The notes: generated by a model not told the origin, from the sequence alone. A DNA stretch of 64,000 nt from Microcoleus vaginatus HSN003 (GCF_022701255.1 NZ_CP031705.1:3782001-3846000); one strand, 5' to 3'. Counted from the first letter of the stretch, positions 7,567 to 16,803 are shown. A program made the numbers and translations.

Positions 7567-9672
7567 ATGTCTTTGAAAATACAAGAACACGAAAACCCCT
7601 GGCAAAGAGTAACTTCGCGGTTGCCTGAATCTGAAAAGTGGAGGCAGGAAGAAAGTCTTTCGCTGCCGGAAGTAGACCGACAAAAAGCCCTAATCGTGCA
7701 GATGCAGCAGCAAGTTCAGTTATCAAACTTGCTGAACCAAATTAATAACGAAATTCGCAGTACACTTGACATAGAAGAAATTTTGACATCGGCCTGCAGA
7801 TTGCTGGGGCAAGCGTTACAGTGCAGCCGCGTGAGCATTTTAGTCAAAGAATCAAATACAGAAAAAACTTTAGTCACGCGCGGAGAGTACAACGCGGGGG
7901 ACTATCCGATTCAACTTGGTATGAAAGTACCAATGAGTGACAACCCGCATTTGGCTGCCGTCGTGTCTCAGCAAGAGTCGCTAGCAGTGACGAAGTTTCT
8001 CGATTTTCCGGGATTGAACCCACAAACTCGAAAAATTGCCGAAGCTTTGGAGATTAAGTCAATGCTGGCAATAGCTACTCGCTATCAAGGTGAAGTGAAT
8101 GGCATAATTGGCTTGCATCAGTGCGATCGCCAACGGGAATGGACTGAGTGGGAAAGGCAGCTTTTAGAAGGGGTAGGATCGCAATTGGCGATCGCGATCA
8201 ATCAAGCCAAACTCTATAGCAAAACCAGGCGCCAAGCCGAACGAGAATCGCTGCTGCGGCTGATCGGCAACCAAATTCGCAGTACCCTCGATCTGGAAAC
8301 TATTCTACAAACAGCGGTGAGAGAAGTCCGCCAAATGTTGAAGTGCGATCGAGTAATCATCTATCAGTTTCAAGACAACTGGCAAGGAAAAGTTGTTGTT
8401 GAAGATATGGTGATTCCTTGGCCTTCAATTTTAGGAGATATGGGGGCGGATAAGTGTTTCCGGGGAGATTACGCGGATCTTTACCAGCAAGGGCGAGTCA
8501 AAGCCATTAATGATATTTTTAATGCTGGTTTAGAGCCTTGTCACGTTGATTTCTTAGACCGTTTGCAGGTAAAAGCTAATCTGATCGTGCCGATTGTTAC
8601 ATCGAGAACTGAAGAAAGTTCCTCCGAAACAGCGGCAAGCTATAATCCTAAATTTCCCGGTAGGCTGTGGGGTTTGCTGATTGCTCACGAGTGCCGGGAT
8701 ACCCGCAATTGGCAGCGGCAAGAAATGGAGTTGCTCTCCCAGATAGCCAACCAAATGGCGATCGCCATTCAGCAAGCAGAACTTTATAGCCAAGTCCAAG
8801 ATGCTGCGGTAAAATCTCAAGCTCAAACCCAGCAATTGCAGGCTGCCTTAGAAGAATTGCGATCGGCGCAGCAGCAATTGATTCAAAGCGAAAAAATGTC
8901 AGGTTTGGGGCAAATGGTAGCGGGAATTGCTCACGAAATTAACAACGCCAACAATTTTATCCACGCTAACTTGTTTCACGCTCAAGAATATTTTAAAGTC
9001 TTGAACGAAGCTCTAGAACAGGCCGGAAATGCCTGCCCGGAAGCAGCGGAGGCCATTGTTAGAATCAATGAAGAACTAGAACTCGATTACATTCGAGAAG
9101 ACTTTGGTAAACTGATCAATTCAATGCGAGAAGGCAGCGGGAGGATTCGCTCGATCGTGATGACGCTGCGAAATTTTTCTCGTTTAGACCACGCTGAATT
9201 AAAACCAGTAGATTTGAATGAAGGTTTAGAAAGCAGTTTCTTGATGCTGCAAAATAAGCTAAAAACCCATATCAAAATAGACAAGCAATACGGCAGTTTG
9301 CCGCCCGTCCAATGTCATGCCAGTCAAATCAACCAAGTATTTTATAATTTGATTGACAATGCTTTAGATGCGCTCCAGTCAACGAGCAAACCGGGGGAAT
9401 TAACCATCCGCAGTTGGCAAAGCGAGCCGGACTGGGTAACAATCTCTGTCCGCGACACGGGATCTGGCATTCCTGCTGAAATTCAAGACAAGATTTTTGA
9501 CCCCTTTTTTACTACTAAACCTGTGGGTAAAGGCACGGGTTTGGGACTTTCAGTGTGCTATCAGGTAATTGTTCAAGCTCATGGTGGTAAGCTGAGCTGC
9601 GTCAGTCAGGTGGGCCAAGGAACTGAGTTTATTGTAGAGTTGCCGCTGACAAATCAGAGGGTAAGTGCATAA
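7567..9672 (+). CDS. GAF-GAF sensor histidine kinase
   Basis: The 701-residue protein has a short N-terminal region, a first GAF domain (about 65-215), a second GAF domain (about 235-405), a coiled-coil linker, then HisKA and HATPase modules. The H-box is GIAHEINNANNF, the N-box FYNLIDNALDAL, and the G and F boxes are DTGSGIP, FDPFFTTK and GKGTGLGLS. There is no membrane segment, so it senses a cytoplasmic signal. The second GAF lacks an obvious bilin-binding cysteine in the usual CH pair (it has EPCHVDFL, where C-H is present but the context is not typical), so phytochrome-like chromophore binding is uncertain. No response regulator is adjacent. The HEINN type is common in multi-GAF cyanobacterial kinases. 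Confidence 0.92.
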   Translation: MSLKIQEHENPWQRVTSRLPESEKWRQEESLSLPEVDRQKALIVQMQQQVQLSNLLNQINNEIRSTLDIEEILTSACRLLGQALQCSRVSILVKESNTEKTLVTRGEYNAGDYPIQLGMKVPMSDNPHLAAVVSQQESLAVTKFLDFPGLNPQTRKIAEALEIKSMLAIATRYQGEVNGIIGLHQCDRQREWTEWERQLLEGVGSQLAIAINQAKLYSKTRRQAERESLLRLIGNQIRSTLDLETILQTAVREVRQMLKCDRVIIYQFQDNWQGKVVVEDMVIPWPSILGDMGADKCFRGDYADLYQQGRVKAINDIFNAGLEPCHVDFLDRLQVKANLIVPIVTSRTEESSSETAASYNPKFPGRLWGLLIAHECRDTRNWQRQEMELLSQIANQMAIAIQQAELYSQVQDAAVKSQAQTQQLQAALEELRSAQQQLIQSEKMSGLGQMVAGIAHEINNANNFIHANLFHAQEYFKVLNEALEQAGNACPEAAEAIVRINEELELDYIREDFGKLINSMREGSGRIRSIVMTLRNFSRLDHAELKPVDLNEGLESSFLMLQNKLKTHIKIDKQYGSLPPVQCHASQINQVFYNLIDNALDALQSTSKPGELTIRSWQSEPDWVTISVRDTGSGIPAEIQDKIFDPFFTTKPVGKGTGLGLSVCYQVIVQAHGGKLSCVSQVGQGTEFIVELPLTNQRVSA

Positions 9673-9746
9673 TTCCTGCTTTAGTCAGATTAATGACCCA
9701 TGCCCCATGCCCTCTCTCCGTGGATTTGTTACAGCACTTCCGGATG

Positions 9747-10313
9747 TTATGAGGTACAGTAGCAGCAATTAGTAAACCAGTTTTTGAGATGTTTCGGATT
9801 AATTAAGTCAAGAGCCACAGCAATTATCGTGTCAACCATTTTAGTGCTGGTTGGTGAAAACTGTCGCAATAAAGATTTAAGTTGCGACCACCATAATTCA
9901 ATCGGATTAAAATCAGGAGAGTATGGGGATAAACATAAAATAGAAGCACCCACCACGGCAATCATCGATGTAATTGAATCTACTTTATGCGCTGGTAAGT
10001 TATCCATCACTACTACGGCTCCGGGCCACAATTGTGGCACTAAACATTTCTCGATAAACACCTCAAATGCTTTGCTATCCATCGAGTTGTCCAGGGTCAT
10101 TAATGCCACTACTTTCGTGAGGCTAATTGCACCAATTACTGTGACTTTCTTGCCTCGATAAAAAGGTTTGACCGCATAGGCTCTAGTTCCTCGTTGCGAA
10201 CGTGCATGAGTTCTGGTTAAACCTAGCAATACTCCAGTCTCATCTAAAAATACTAGATTTTTTGGCTCGATATCCTTGACTTTTTCCCAATAGTCTAACC
10301 TTAACTTCATCAC
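9747..10313 (-). CDS. IS630 transposase, DDE catalytic frame (OrfB)
   Basis: The 188-residue frame holds the complete DDE catalytic core: aspartate in FLDETGVLL, aspartate in VVMDNLPAH, and glutamate in SPDFNPIELWW. It begins at a GTG overlapping the end of the N-terminal frame, but is more likely expressed as a frameshift fusion through the upstream A9 run. The C-terminus ends NCCYCTS, only a few bases inside the element end; the second IS630 copy at 60 kb shares this tail. All catalytic residues are present, so the element may be active. Confidence 0.92.
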   Translation of the reverse strand: MMKLRLDYWEKVKDIEPKNLVFLDETGVLLGLTRTHARSQRGTRAYAVKPFYRGKKVTVIGAISLTKVVALMTLDNSMDSKAFEVFIEKCLVPQLWPGAVVVMDNLPAHKVDSITSMIAVVGASILCLSPYSPDFNPIELWWSQLKSLLRQFSPTSTKMVDTIIAVALDLINPKHLKNWFTNCCYCTS

Positions 10314-10693
10314 TCTTTCTGTGCCTGCTTGGCTACTCCTGACTGTTTTTTTTTACGATTTAATCCCAACTTCTGTAAGGCGCTACACATGGCTGTTCTG
10401 CCTACCCAATTTCCTGTCTTTTGGGCGAACAACTCACACAATTCTACCAAAGTTGCATCGGGATGTGTGACCACTATTTCTCTTAACTCTTGTGACGCAT
10501 TATTCAAATGACTGAATCTGGGTTTACCCCTCGGTTTAGGCTGTAAATTCCCCTCTATTTTTTGTTGCTTGACAAGTTTTTGAACTAAGCTTTTACTGCA
10601 GGCAAATATTTCTGCTGTTTTTCTGATCGACAGCTTCTGCTCGACATGGGCTGCTACTATTTTGGATCGCAAATCTACTGAGTATGCTTTCAT
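10310..10693 (-). CDS. IS630 transposase, N-terminal helix-turn-helix frame (OrfA)
   Basis: The 127-residue frame starts MKAYSVDLRSKIVAAH and contains a paired helix-turn-helix DNA-binding region (SIRKTAEIFACSKSLVQKLV, then a second HTH with WVGRTAMCSALQKLG). A run of nine A residues on the coding strand (10346-10354) is followed by a -1 frame that is open into the catalytic frame, so a programmed -1 frameshift should produce the fused transposase. The stop overlaps the next frame's start by four bases. Confidence 0.9.
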   Translation of the reverse strand: MKAYSVDLRSKIVAAHVEQKLSIRKTAEIFACSKSLVQKLVKQQKIEGNLQPKPRGKPRFSHLNNASQELREIVVTHPDATLVELCELFAQKTGNWVGRTAMCSALQKLGLNRKKKQSGVAKQAQKE

Positions 10694-10769
10694 TGGTATA
10701 TTATTTTTAGTCGATTCTATTGTACCTCATAACATCCGGAAGTGCTGTAGTAATTAACCCGACTTGATA

Positions 10770-11558
10770 CTAATTGTCAACTTGCTGCTGATAAGCCTGA
10801 TATACAGCCTCTAAAAAGACATTAGCATCAACTTTTTTCTGCGTTTTTTCCCAACCTATGATTTCTTTAACTTGAGTAGCCAGTTGTTTGCTCAATTCAT
10901 TTCTGGCATTAGGTATCATCCCTTCGCGCCGCTGTAAATACTCTCGAATTACAGCAAAATCTTCTGGCAGCAAGCTGGAAATATCGGCCTCTAGCACCAG
11001 TTTATTTGCTAGGGATTGAGCCGATGTTGATACTTTCAATGCAGCAGTTGTCATAGGTTGTTCTTCTTGAATTACCAGGGTGCCTCCTACCAAATCTCCT
11101 AAACGTTTTTCCTGCTGGTTGAACACGATCAAAAATACACCTATAAAAAATAAGTCGTCAAAAGGCCGCAGCAAAGCCCGTAGAGTTGATTGCTGAAGCC
11201 TGACTGGACGGCCATCATCCCGAATTACTCGGATTTTGACATAACGCTTGCCTGGTGTTTTACCAGACCACACCGTTTCATAAAATACAAAGTAACCTAC
11301 ATAAATGAAAAAACCAATTAATGCTTGAACTGCTATCAACCAGAGTTCTAAGCGATTGGTACTTCCTAGCAACTTTGCGATCGTCTCCAGCAACACTGAA
11401 TTAAATATCAGCGCACCTAATAGAAATACTACTATAATTAAACCCAAAATGATATAGTCGATCAGCAATGCGTAGGCGCGGTTGCCAATTCCCGCTAATG
11501 TAAATTCTAGTTCTACACTTTCGGGAGTGTGGAGAGTGAATCGATTAAAAAGTCGCAT
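10770..11558 (-). CDS. RDD-family membrane protein
   Basis: The 262-residue product is read from the ATG at 11558 (MRLFNRFTLHTPESVELEF); an upstream in-frame start is less likely. The RDD signature is seen in GNRAYALLIDYIILG and in the later GKTPGKRYVKIRVIRDDGRP block. Three to four hydrophobic segments are followed by a hydrophilic C-terminal extension of about 100 residues. RDD proteins are thought to be membrane transporters or assembly factors, without an agreed function. It follows the polytopic membrane protein gene by 37 bp. In many bacteria RDD genes cluster with SpoIIM-like, MoxR and DUF58 genes, as here. An IS630 element now lies directly downstream. Confidence 0.9.
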   Translation of the reverse strand: MRLFNRFTLHTPESVELEFTLAGIGNRAYALLIDYIILGLIIVVFLLGALIFNSVLLETIAKLLGSTNRLELWLIAVQALIGFFIYVGYFVFYETVWSGKTPGKRYVKIRVIRDDGRPVRLQQSTLRALLRPFDDLFFIGVFLIVFNQQEKRLGDLVGGTLVIQEEQPMTTAALKVSTSAQSLANKLVLEADISSLLPEDFAVIREYLQRREGMIPNARNELSKQLATQVKEIIGWEKTQKKVDANVFLEAVYQAYQQQVDN

Positions 11559-11595
11559 AAATTTGAGCAAATTTTATGTTTTGACTGAGGCTGAA

Positions 11596-12423
11596 TTAGC
11601 GATCGCGCATTTGCAAACCAAAACCTTCTTTGCGGCTGCGGAGGTCATAGTAGATAATGGCTTTCATAGCTTGCCAAAAAGGAGTCACCAGCGCCGCGCT
11701 GCCAAAGCTCAATGGCAAAATAAGAAGATAATAAACTAAGTAAAATAGACCCGTTTCTCCGCCCAAAAGTGGAGTCAAAAAAAGTTGAACGATCACAGTA
11801 AGTATCTGCACAACAATCGTGATCGGGAGCGAAACCAAAATGCCCACAAAAACTATCCACTGAATGCGTCCGACCGACCCCTTAGTTAACTGCCAACTGC
11901 GACCGATTGCTGAACTAGCACCTATATTATTTTCGATCGCCAGCGGCAACTCAACAATCAGCAAGCGAGAGAAAATTCGGATATAGATAATTAAGAAAGC
12001 AATGACCGCAACTGCCACCAAAGCTGCAATAAGTAGGTAATTTTGCCCCAAGATCGCAGCAGCCCCCCCTCCCAAGATTGCCATAGCGATCCCACCTACC
12101 AAAGATCCCCCAAAAAAAATCAGAAATGTCAATATACCCGCCCCGAAAAAACTCCACATCCGAGGATTCACCTCACGGCGAGCATCACTGACAGTCTCTG
12201 GCTTTTCCCTAACTTCACCGAAAGCCAGACGAGAAATGAGCCCTAAGATCGCAGAATATTTAGCCCAACCGTAAATCGGAACTAACAACCACAGATTAGC
12301 TACGAATGCCAAACCAAAATATGACTTAAAATGGTCGCGGTAAATCCGCAAGCTAGCACTAACAACATTACCGACGCTCAAGGGGCCTGTTTGTCCAGAA
12401 GAACTAAGATTTTTTTTAGGCAT
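11596..12423 (-). CDS. polytopic membrane protein, GDPD-membrane-domain-like
   Basis: The 275-residue protein starts with a polar stretch ending GPLSVGNVVSASLRIYRDHF, a pattern I associate with proteins resembling the membrane domain of glycerophosphodiester phosphodiesterases. About six hydrophobic segments follow, and no catalytic motif is visible. It is first in a two-gene unit with the RDD gene and is divergent from the SpoIIM-like gene, with an 80-bp gap that must hold both promoters. Position points to a role in the same envelope process as its neighbours; the molecular function is unknown. Confidence 0.75.
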   Translation of the reverse strand: MPKKNLSSSGQTGPLSVGNVVSASLRIYRDHFKSYFGLAFVANLWLLVPIYGWAKYSAILGLISRLAFGEVREKPETVSDARREVNPRMWSFFGAGILTFLIFFGGSLVGGIAMAILGGGAAAILGQNYLLIAALVAVAVIAFLIIYIRIFSRLLIVELPLAIENNIGASSAIGRSWQLTKGSVGRIQWIVFVGILVSLPITIVVQILTVIVQLFLTPLLGGETGLFYLVYYLLILPLSFGSAALVTPFWQAMKAIIYYDLRSRKEGFGLQMRDR

Positions 12424-12503
12424 GACTGGATGAGTGTAGTTGTGTGAGGCGAAAAATTTACAACTATCTTAAGCTATATCTAATAGAACTTAGTGAAAAC
12501 TTT

Positions 12504-13478
12504 ATGAATATTAAACGTTGGATCGCGCGGCGAGAACCCAACTGGAAACGGTTGGACACTCTTTTACAGCAAGTAGAAAAAAAGGGGCTAAAGTCCTTAC
12601 CTGCGTCTGAAATCAGGGAATTAGCGAGTTTGTACCGTTCTGTTTCGGCAGATTTGGCTAGGGCTAGGACAAATGAAGTCGGTAATATTTTGTTACAAGA
12701 TTTGCAAAGGTTAACTTCTCGTGGCTACACCCAAATTTACCAAGGTTCGCGCCGCCAAGATTGGGAAGCTATGGTGGAGTTTTGCCGCTGGGGTTTTCCG
12801 GCTACGGTACAGCAGACGTTTGGTTATACGGCGACTGCGACGGGTATTTTTTTAGTAATGGCGTTGATTGCTTGGTGGTTTGCTTGGCAAGATCCGGCGT
12901 TTTTGTCCCTCGTAGTTCCTGGACATTTGATTAAAACGGTACGCGATGAGGGGAAATTGTGGATGGGTTCAATTGTGGGAATCGAACCTTTAGCTTCTAG
13001 CGGTATTATGACTAACAATCTATCCGTATGTTTTGCGGCTGTTGGGGGAGGGATTGTTTTCGGTCTTTACACTGTTTATATTATGGCATTTAATGGAGTG
13101 AGCATCGGCGCGATCGCCAGTTTAGTAGCTCAGCACAATTTAGCTTACCCTTTTTGGGCGTTTGTATTTCCTCACGGTTCCCTGGAATTGCCGGCGATTT
13201 TTTTAGCTGGCGGCGCTGGTTTAATCATCGCCCGCGCCATCTTTTTTCCTGGCAAATATCGTCGTGCTGATGCCATGAAGTTTTATGGTACTCAAGCTGC
13301 ACAATTGCTATTTGGAATTGTGCCGATGCTGGTAATTGCTGGTACGATCGAGGGTTTTTTCTCGCCAAATCCGGCAATTCCCGATCCGTTGAAGTATTTG
13401 GCTGGGATCGGGTTGTTTGCGCTCTTGGTGATGTATTGCAGTAAAAGGCGATCGGCTACAACTCCTATTCAAAGCTAG
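12504..13478 (+). CDS. SpoIIM-like (DUF95) integral membrane protein
   Basis: The 324-residue protein is read from the ATG at 12504 (MNIKRWIARREPNWKRLDTL). The N-terminal WxxLDxLLxxVE region and ELASLYRSVSADLARART are typical of stage II sporulation protein M homologues in non-sporulating bacteria. Five to six membrane segments follow, with the family block NNLSVCFAAVGGGIVFGLYT and the HGSLELPAIFLAGGAGL block. In spore formers SpoIIM helps peptidoglycan hydrolysis; in cyanobacteria the role is not established. A hairpin with a 3' oligo-pyrimidine stretch at 13512-13530 may end the transcript. Confidence 0.9.
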   Translation: MNIKRWIARREPNWKRLDTLLQQVEKKGLKSLPASEIRELASLYRSVSADLARARTNEVGNILLQDLQRLTSRGYTQIYQGSRRQDWEAMVEFCRWGFPATVQQTFGYTATATGIFLVMALIAWWFAWQDPAFLSLVVPGHLIKTVRDEGKLWMGSIVGIEPLASSGIMTNNLSVCFAAVGGGIVFGLYTVYIMAFNGVSIGAIASLVAQHNLAYPFWAFVFPHGSLELPAIFLAGGAGLIIARAIFFPGKYRRADAMKFYGTQAAQLLFGIVPMLVIAGTIEGFFSPNPAIPDPLKYLAGIGLFALLVMYCSKRRSATTPIQS

Positions 13479-13511
13479 GGCGTGTTTTCAAAGCCGGAGA
13501 TACCCCTCGCA

Positions 13512-13530
13512 TCCCCCTTAAAAAGGGGGA
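13512..13530 (+). terminator. hairpin after the SpoIIM-like gene
   Basis: The sequence TCCCCCTTAAAAAGGGGGA forms a short G/C-rich stem 33 bp after the stop codon. There is no long T run after it, so termination is plausible but not certain. Similar hairpins are frequent in cyanobacterial spacers. Confidence 0.45.
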
Positions 13531-13590
13531 CTTTGACGCTCATTCTCGCCCCTTTTTGGAATCGATCGAGCCAAGTAACTAATTAAAATC

Positions 13591-14541
13591 ATGACTCTTA
13601 CTAACATCCGCTTTCCGGAAGACAATCCTTTTTCTCGAATCAAACTTCGGCATATATTTGGATGGTACTGCTTATTGGGTACAGGCATTTACTTTCAATT
13701 GGCAATGATTGGCTATACACGGGGGATACAGTTCGATGGTAAAACACCATTCGATCTATTAGTTGTGGCAATATTTGGAACTTATTTAACGATTTTGCTA
13801 CTGGCTTTGGTGGGGCGAGAATGCAGGCTAGCAGGAATTGAAATTAAATATCTGGTTGGTAAAGTTCCCACTCACTACCCATGGTTGCCATTAGTAGGTC
13901 TTGCGCTCGCTAACGTGGTTTTTTCACTAAGTGTATTCCGAGTATTTTATTATCCTTTGTCTTTTATTGTACCTTCGTTTGTTGAAAAAATATTGATTGA
14001 CAATAGAGATACCAGTACCAGTATTTTAATTACACCTTCAAACACCTTTTTTCCTGCGCTTTACTACTTGAGTTCCGCTATCTACTCTTATGTAATATTT
14101 CCCATATTTTATGCCTTTATTTTCGAGGCTATTCTATTACACAGATGGGCGGCAAAATGGGGAAACACCCGAGCAATAATAGCTTTTTTCCTGCTGCCTC
14201 TAATTTCTTATAATTTTATATCTAGTGTTATTGCAACCATCATCAACGCAATTTTGTATGTAAAAAGCCGCAGCTTACTTGTACTAATAATTTTTATGGC
14301 TTTGAAAAAGCTTATTTGGGGAATTTGGAATGTGTCATATACAACCTTTTTAGACAATCAAGTAGGAAGCACTCTAGATGTATTTCGCTCTCAAATACAG
14401 CTAAATGTCTTATTTTTTGCTTTGTCAGCCCCTTGGGTAATCGGTTTCATCTATAAAAACTGGTCTGTTCTCAAAGGGCCTTTACCTTACTTTGCGAATG
14501 CTGCGGAAGCTGAGAAGATTAAAGCTGATTCCGCGACTTAA
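13591..14541 (+). CDS. CPBP (CAAX protease-like) membrane protein lacking all catalytic motifs
   Basis: The 316-residue protein is strongly hydrophobic with about eight membrane segments. The C-terminal half resembles the core of cyanobacterial CPBP intramembrane proteases: ILLHRWAAKWGNTRAIIA, then NAILYVKSRSLLVLIIF and MALKKLI. In active members the same positions read EExxxR, FxxxH and HxxxN; here they read as YA...E, L...S and M...K, so the catalytic residues seem to be gone. I therefore call it a pseudoenzyme that may bind partners or substrates without cutting them. It lies between SpoIIM-like and DUF58 genes, and its 3' end overlaps the convergent DUF58 gene by 23 bp. The alignment is from memory and needs a profile search. 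Confidence 0.65.
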   Translation: MTLTNIRFPEDNPFSRIKLRHIFGWYCLLGTGIYFQLAMIGYTRGIQFDGKTPFDLLVVAIFGTYLTILLLALVGRECRLAGIEIKYLVGKVPTHYPWLPLVGLALANVVFSLSVFRVFYYPLSFIVPSFVEKILIDNRDTSTSILITPSNTFFPALYYLSSAIYSYVIFPIFYAFIFEAILLHRWAAKWGNTRAIIAFFLLPLISYNFISSVIATIINAILYVKSRSLLVLIIFMALKKLIWGIWNVSYTTFLDNQVGSTLDVFRSQIQLNVLFFALSAPWVIGFIYKNWSVLKGPLPYFANAAEAEKIKADSAT

Positions 14542-15847
14542 GTTGCAAATATCTGTTAACTAATTGCTCGCTAATTTGATTGGCTGGTGCATCCAAAACC
14601 AAAACTCCTTTTTGTTTCAACTGTGCAAAAGCTACCTGACGCTGGGCTAGTAAATCTAAAGCTACAGCACGATTATAAGCAGGTGTAATTTCCACGGTGG
14701 AAGTGTGAGCGATTTGGTCAACGAGAGGGTCGCGCAAAGTTACGCAAAAAGGCAAATAACGAGGTGCTAAACGCGCTAAAGCCGAAAGCATTTCTGTAGA
14801 AGCTGTGACATCTACTAAATCAGTAATTAGCACTACTAATGCACGGCGAGTTTGTTGACTTACTAATTTAGTTACAGCACCAACATAGTCTGGTTCTAAC
14901 AAAACTGGCTGAATTGGCGCCAGGCGTTCAATCAATTTAGATAGTTGATGTTGACCCCTTTCCGGGGATATCCAAGTCGTGATTTCCCGATCGAACACAC
15001 CGACTCCCACGCGATCGCCCCGATTTAGTCCAGCCAAGGCTAAAGACAGCGCTGCATTCACTCCCCAGTCAAAACGCTTCAAACCCTGCACTCGCGCCGT
15101 CATCAGCCGTCCCCTGTCGAGTAAAATAATCAAGGTTTGCTCTTTTTCTGGTTCTAAAACTCTGACTAAAGGGCGCGATCGTCTTGCAGTAGCTTTCCAA
15201 TCAATCAAGCGAGGATCGTCACCAATACCATATTCCCGGAGTTCGGCAAATTCAGTTCCCATGCCGAGTTTTCGTAACCCACGCATTGTGCCGCTATTTT
15301 CTAATGTTAGCCGAATAGAGAGTTCTTTCAACATCACTAAATCGGGATAAACGGCCACTTTTTCACTAGCAGGTATTGTCCAGTCGTTCCATGCTAAACC
15401 CCAGTTTCCCAACTGCCGCACTTGAATGTCTCCCCACTTATACTCTCCGCGATTTGACGGGCGGATTGTATAAGTTAATTCTTCCTCGCTGTTAGGATTG
15501 AGGGAGGCTTCTAGCATCGGTTGAGAGACATCAAACTCTAGCGGATAGGAGTCGCGCAGGCGAATTTTAGCTGTTTGATTTGCCGTTAGCGCAGCCCTCG
15601 GAGAGGATCGCACTGACAGTAAAACCGGATTGTCTCGCCCAATCGAAAGTCGGTGCAACGGATGGCGTGTCACTTGCACCCGATGAGATTTTACGCGCAG
15701 TGCGTCGGTAATGGCTAGACCTACAATTAAACAGTCAAATAGCAAAGTGCCGATAATACTTGTCTGCAGATTTACAAGCATAGCGAGCAAAAGGGCGATC
15801 GGAATTGCGATCGCTAACAGGAAATAAAGACGAATAGAAGGAATCAT
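14519..15847 (-). CDS. DUF58 protein, vWA-like, membrane-anchored
   Basis: The 442-residue protein has two adjacent N-terminal hydrophobic segments, an extracytoplasmic-type beta-rich middle, and the DUF58 signature ELREYGIGDDPRLIDWKATA near residue 200. A vWA-like fold with LIILLDRGRLM follows. DUF58 proteins are encoded with MoxR ATPases nearly everywhere and are thought to be the vWA partner of a chaperone pair. Here the gene starts 5 bp after the MoxR gene stops. It is last in the four-gene unit DUF4129, DUF4350, MoxR, DUF58. Confidence 0.93.
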   Translation of the reverse strand: MIPSIRLYFLLAIAIPIALLLAMLVNLQTSIIGTLLFDCLIVGLAITDALRVKSHRVQVTRHPLHRLSIGRDNPVLLSVRSSPRAALTANQTAKIRLRDSYPLEFDVSQPMLEASLNPNSEEELTYTIRPSNRGEYKWGDIQVRQLGNWGLAWNDWTIPASEKVAVYPDLVMLKELSIRLTLENSGTMRGLRKLGMGTEFAELREYGIGDDPRLIDWKATARRSRPLVRVLEPEKEQTLIILLDRGRLMTARVQGLKRFDWGVNAALSLALAGLNRGDRVGVGVFDREITTWISPERGQHQLSKLIERLAPIQPVLLEPDYVGAVTKLVSQQTRRALVVLITDLVDVTASTEMLSALARLAPRYLPFCVTLRDPLVDQIAHTSTVEITPAYNRAVALDLLAQRQVAFAQLKQKGVLVLDAPANQISEQLVNRYLQLKSRNQL

Positions 15848-15852
15848 TTGGT

Positions 15853-16803
15853 TTACCTCGGTACAGCAACTTGTTTTAATACCGAAGCAATTACCGAATC
15901 AATTTGCAAGCCATCTAGCAGCGATTCTGGTTTGAGAATCAGACGGTGACGCAAAAGCGGCAGTGCGATCGCCTTCACATCATCAGGAGTAGTATAATCC
16001 CTGCCCGCTAGCCAAGCGTGAGCTTTACTACTTTGCAACCAAGCTACTGCCGATCGCGGAGAAGCACCCAATGCCAAATCCGGATGTTTTCGCGTATTGT
16101 GTACCAAAGCTAGCACGTAATCGAGCACTTTCTCTTCTACTTTGACTGTTTGTACAGCTTGACGGGCGCTAATTATTTGCTCTACCGTTGCTAAAGATTT
16201 GATCCGAGCTAAATCGAGACGTTTGGCGCGAAATCCTGCCTCTGCGTTCAGCAACATTTGCTTTTCGGCGGCTGCATCGGGATAGTCAACCACAAGTTTA
16301 AATAAAAATCGGTCTAACTGAGCTTCTGGTAGCGGATAAGTGCCTTCAAATTCTAGGGAATTTTGAGTGGCGATCGTCCAAAATAATTCTGGCAGAGCTA
16401 AAGTCTCACCGTCTAACGTTACCTGCTGTTCTTCCATTGCTTCTAGCAGTGCTGACTGGGTTTTCGGAGGCGTGCGATTAATTTCATCCGCCAGCAAAAC
16501 TTCAGTAAACACAGGCCCTTTTTTCAGGGTAAAACTGCGGCTTTCAAAATCAAAAATATTCGTTCCCAAGATATCCGACGGCAAAATATCCGGCGTTAGT
16601 TGAATGCGACGAAAATCTGCTTGAATCAATTGGGCGATCGCTTTTACAAGTAGAGTTTTCCCGGTTCCAGGGACTCCCTCAATAATTACGTGTCCGCCGC
16701 TCAAAAGTGCCACTAGCAAGTGCTGTACAGTGGAAGATTGACCCACAACTATTTTGTCGAGGGCTTGGCTGAGGCGTTTAAAAATAGAGTTTGTTTCGCT
16801 CAT
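15853..16803 (-). CDS. MoxR-family AAA+ ATPase
   Basis: The 316-residue protein has Walker A GVPGTGKT (about 40-47), Walker B LLADEINR, sensor block FWTIATQNSLE, and the GTYPLPEAQLDRFLFK block typical of MoxR. MoxR ATPases act as chaperones that insert cofactors or remodel vWA partner proteins. The start ATG overlaps the end of the DUF4350 gene by four bases (ATGA), indicating coupled translation. The vWA partner DUF58 is directly downstream. Confidence 0.96.
   Translation of the reverse strand: MSETNSIFKRLSQALDKIVVGQSSTVQHLLVALLSGGHVIIEGVPGTGKTLLVKAIAQLIQADFRRIQLTPDILPSDILGTNIFDFESRSFTLKKGPVFTEVLLADEINRTPPKTQSALLEAMEEQQVTLDGETLALPELFWTIATQNSLEFEGTYPLPEAQLDRFLFKLVVDYPDAAAEKQMLLNAEAGFRAKRLDLARIKSLATVEQIISARQAVQTVKVEEKVLDYVLALVHNTRKHPDLALGASPRSAVAWLQSSKAHAWLAGRDYTTPDDVKAIALPLLRHRLILKPESLLDGLQIDSVIASVLKQVAVPR

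Larger units (their letters stand above)
9730..10749 (-). mobile_element. IS630-family insertion sequence, apparently intact
   Basis: Perfect 29-bp inverted repeats lie at 9730-9758 and 10721-10749 and include terminal TA dinucleotides, matching the TA target duplication of the IS630/Tc1 family. The element is about 1.02 kb and carries one transposase split into two overlapping frames on the minus strand. It sits between the histidine kinase and the RDD gene, ending 20 bp from the RDD stop codon. Perfect repeats and intact catalytic motifs suggest recent arrival. Confidence 0.93.

Noticed and set aside
8200..8700. Bilin-binding phytochrome-like GAF in the histidine kinase
   Set aside because: A C-H pair is present (EPCHVDFL), but surrounding residues do not match a standard chromophore pocket well enough to claim it.
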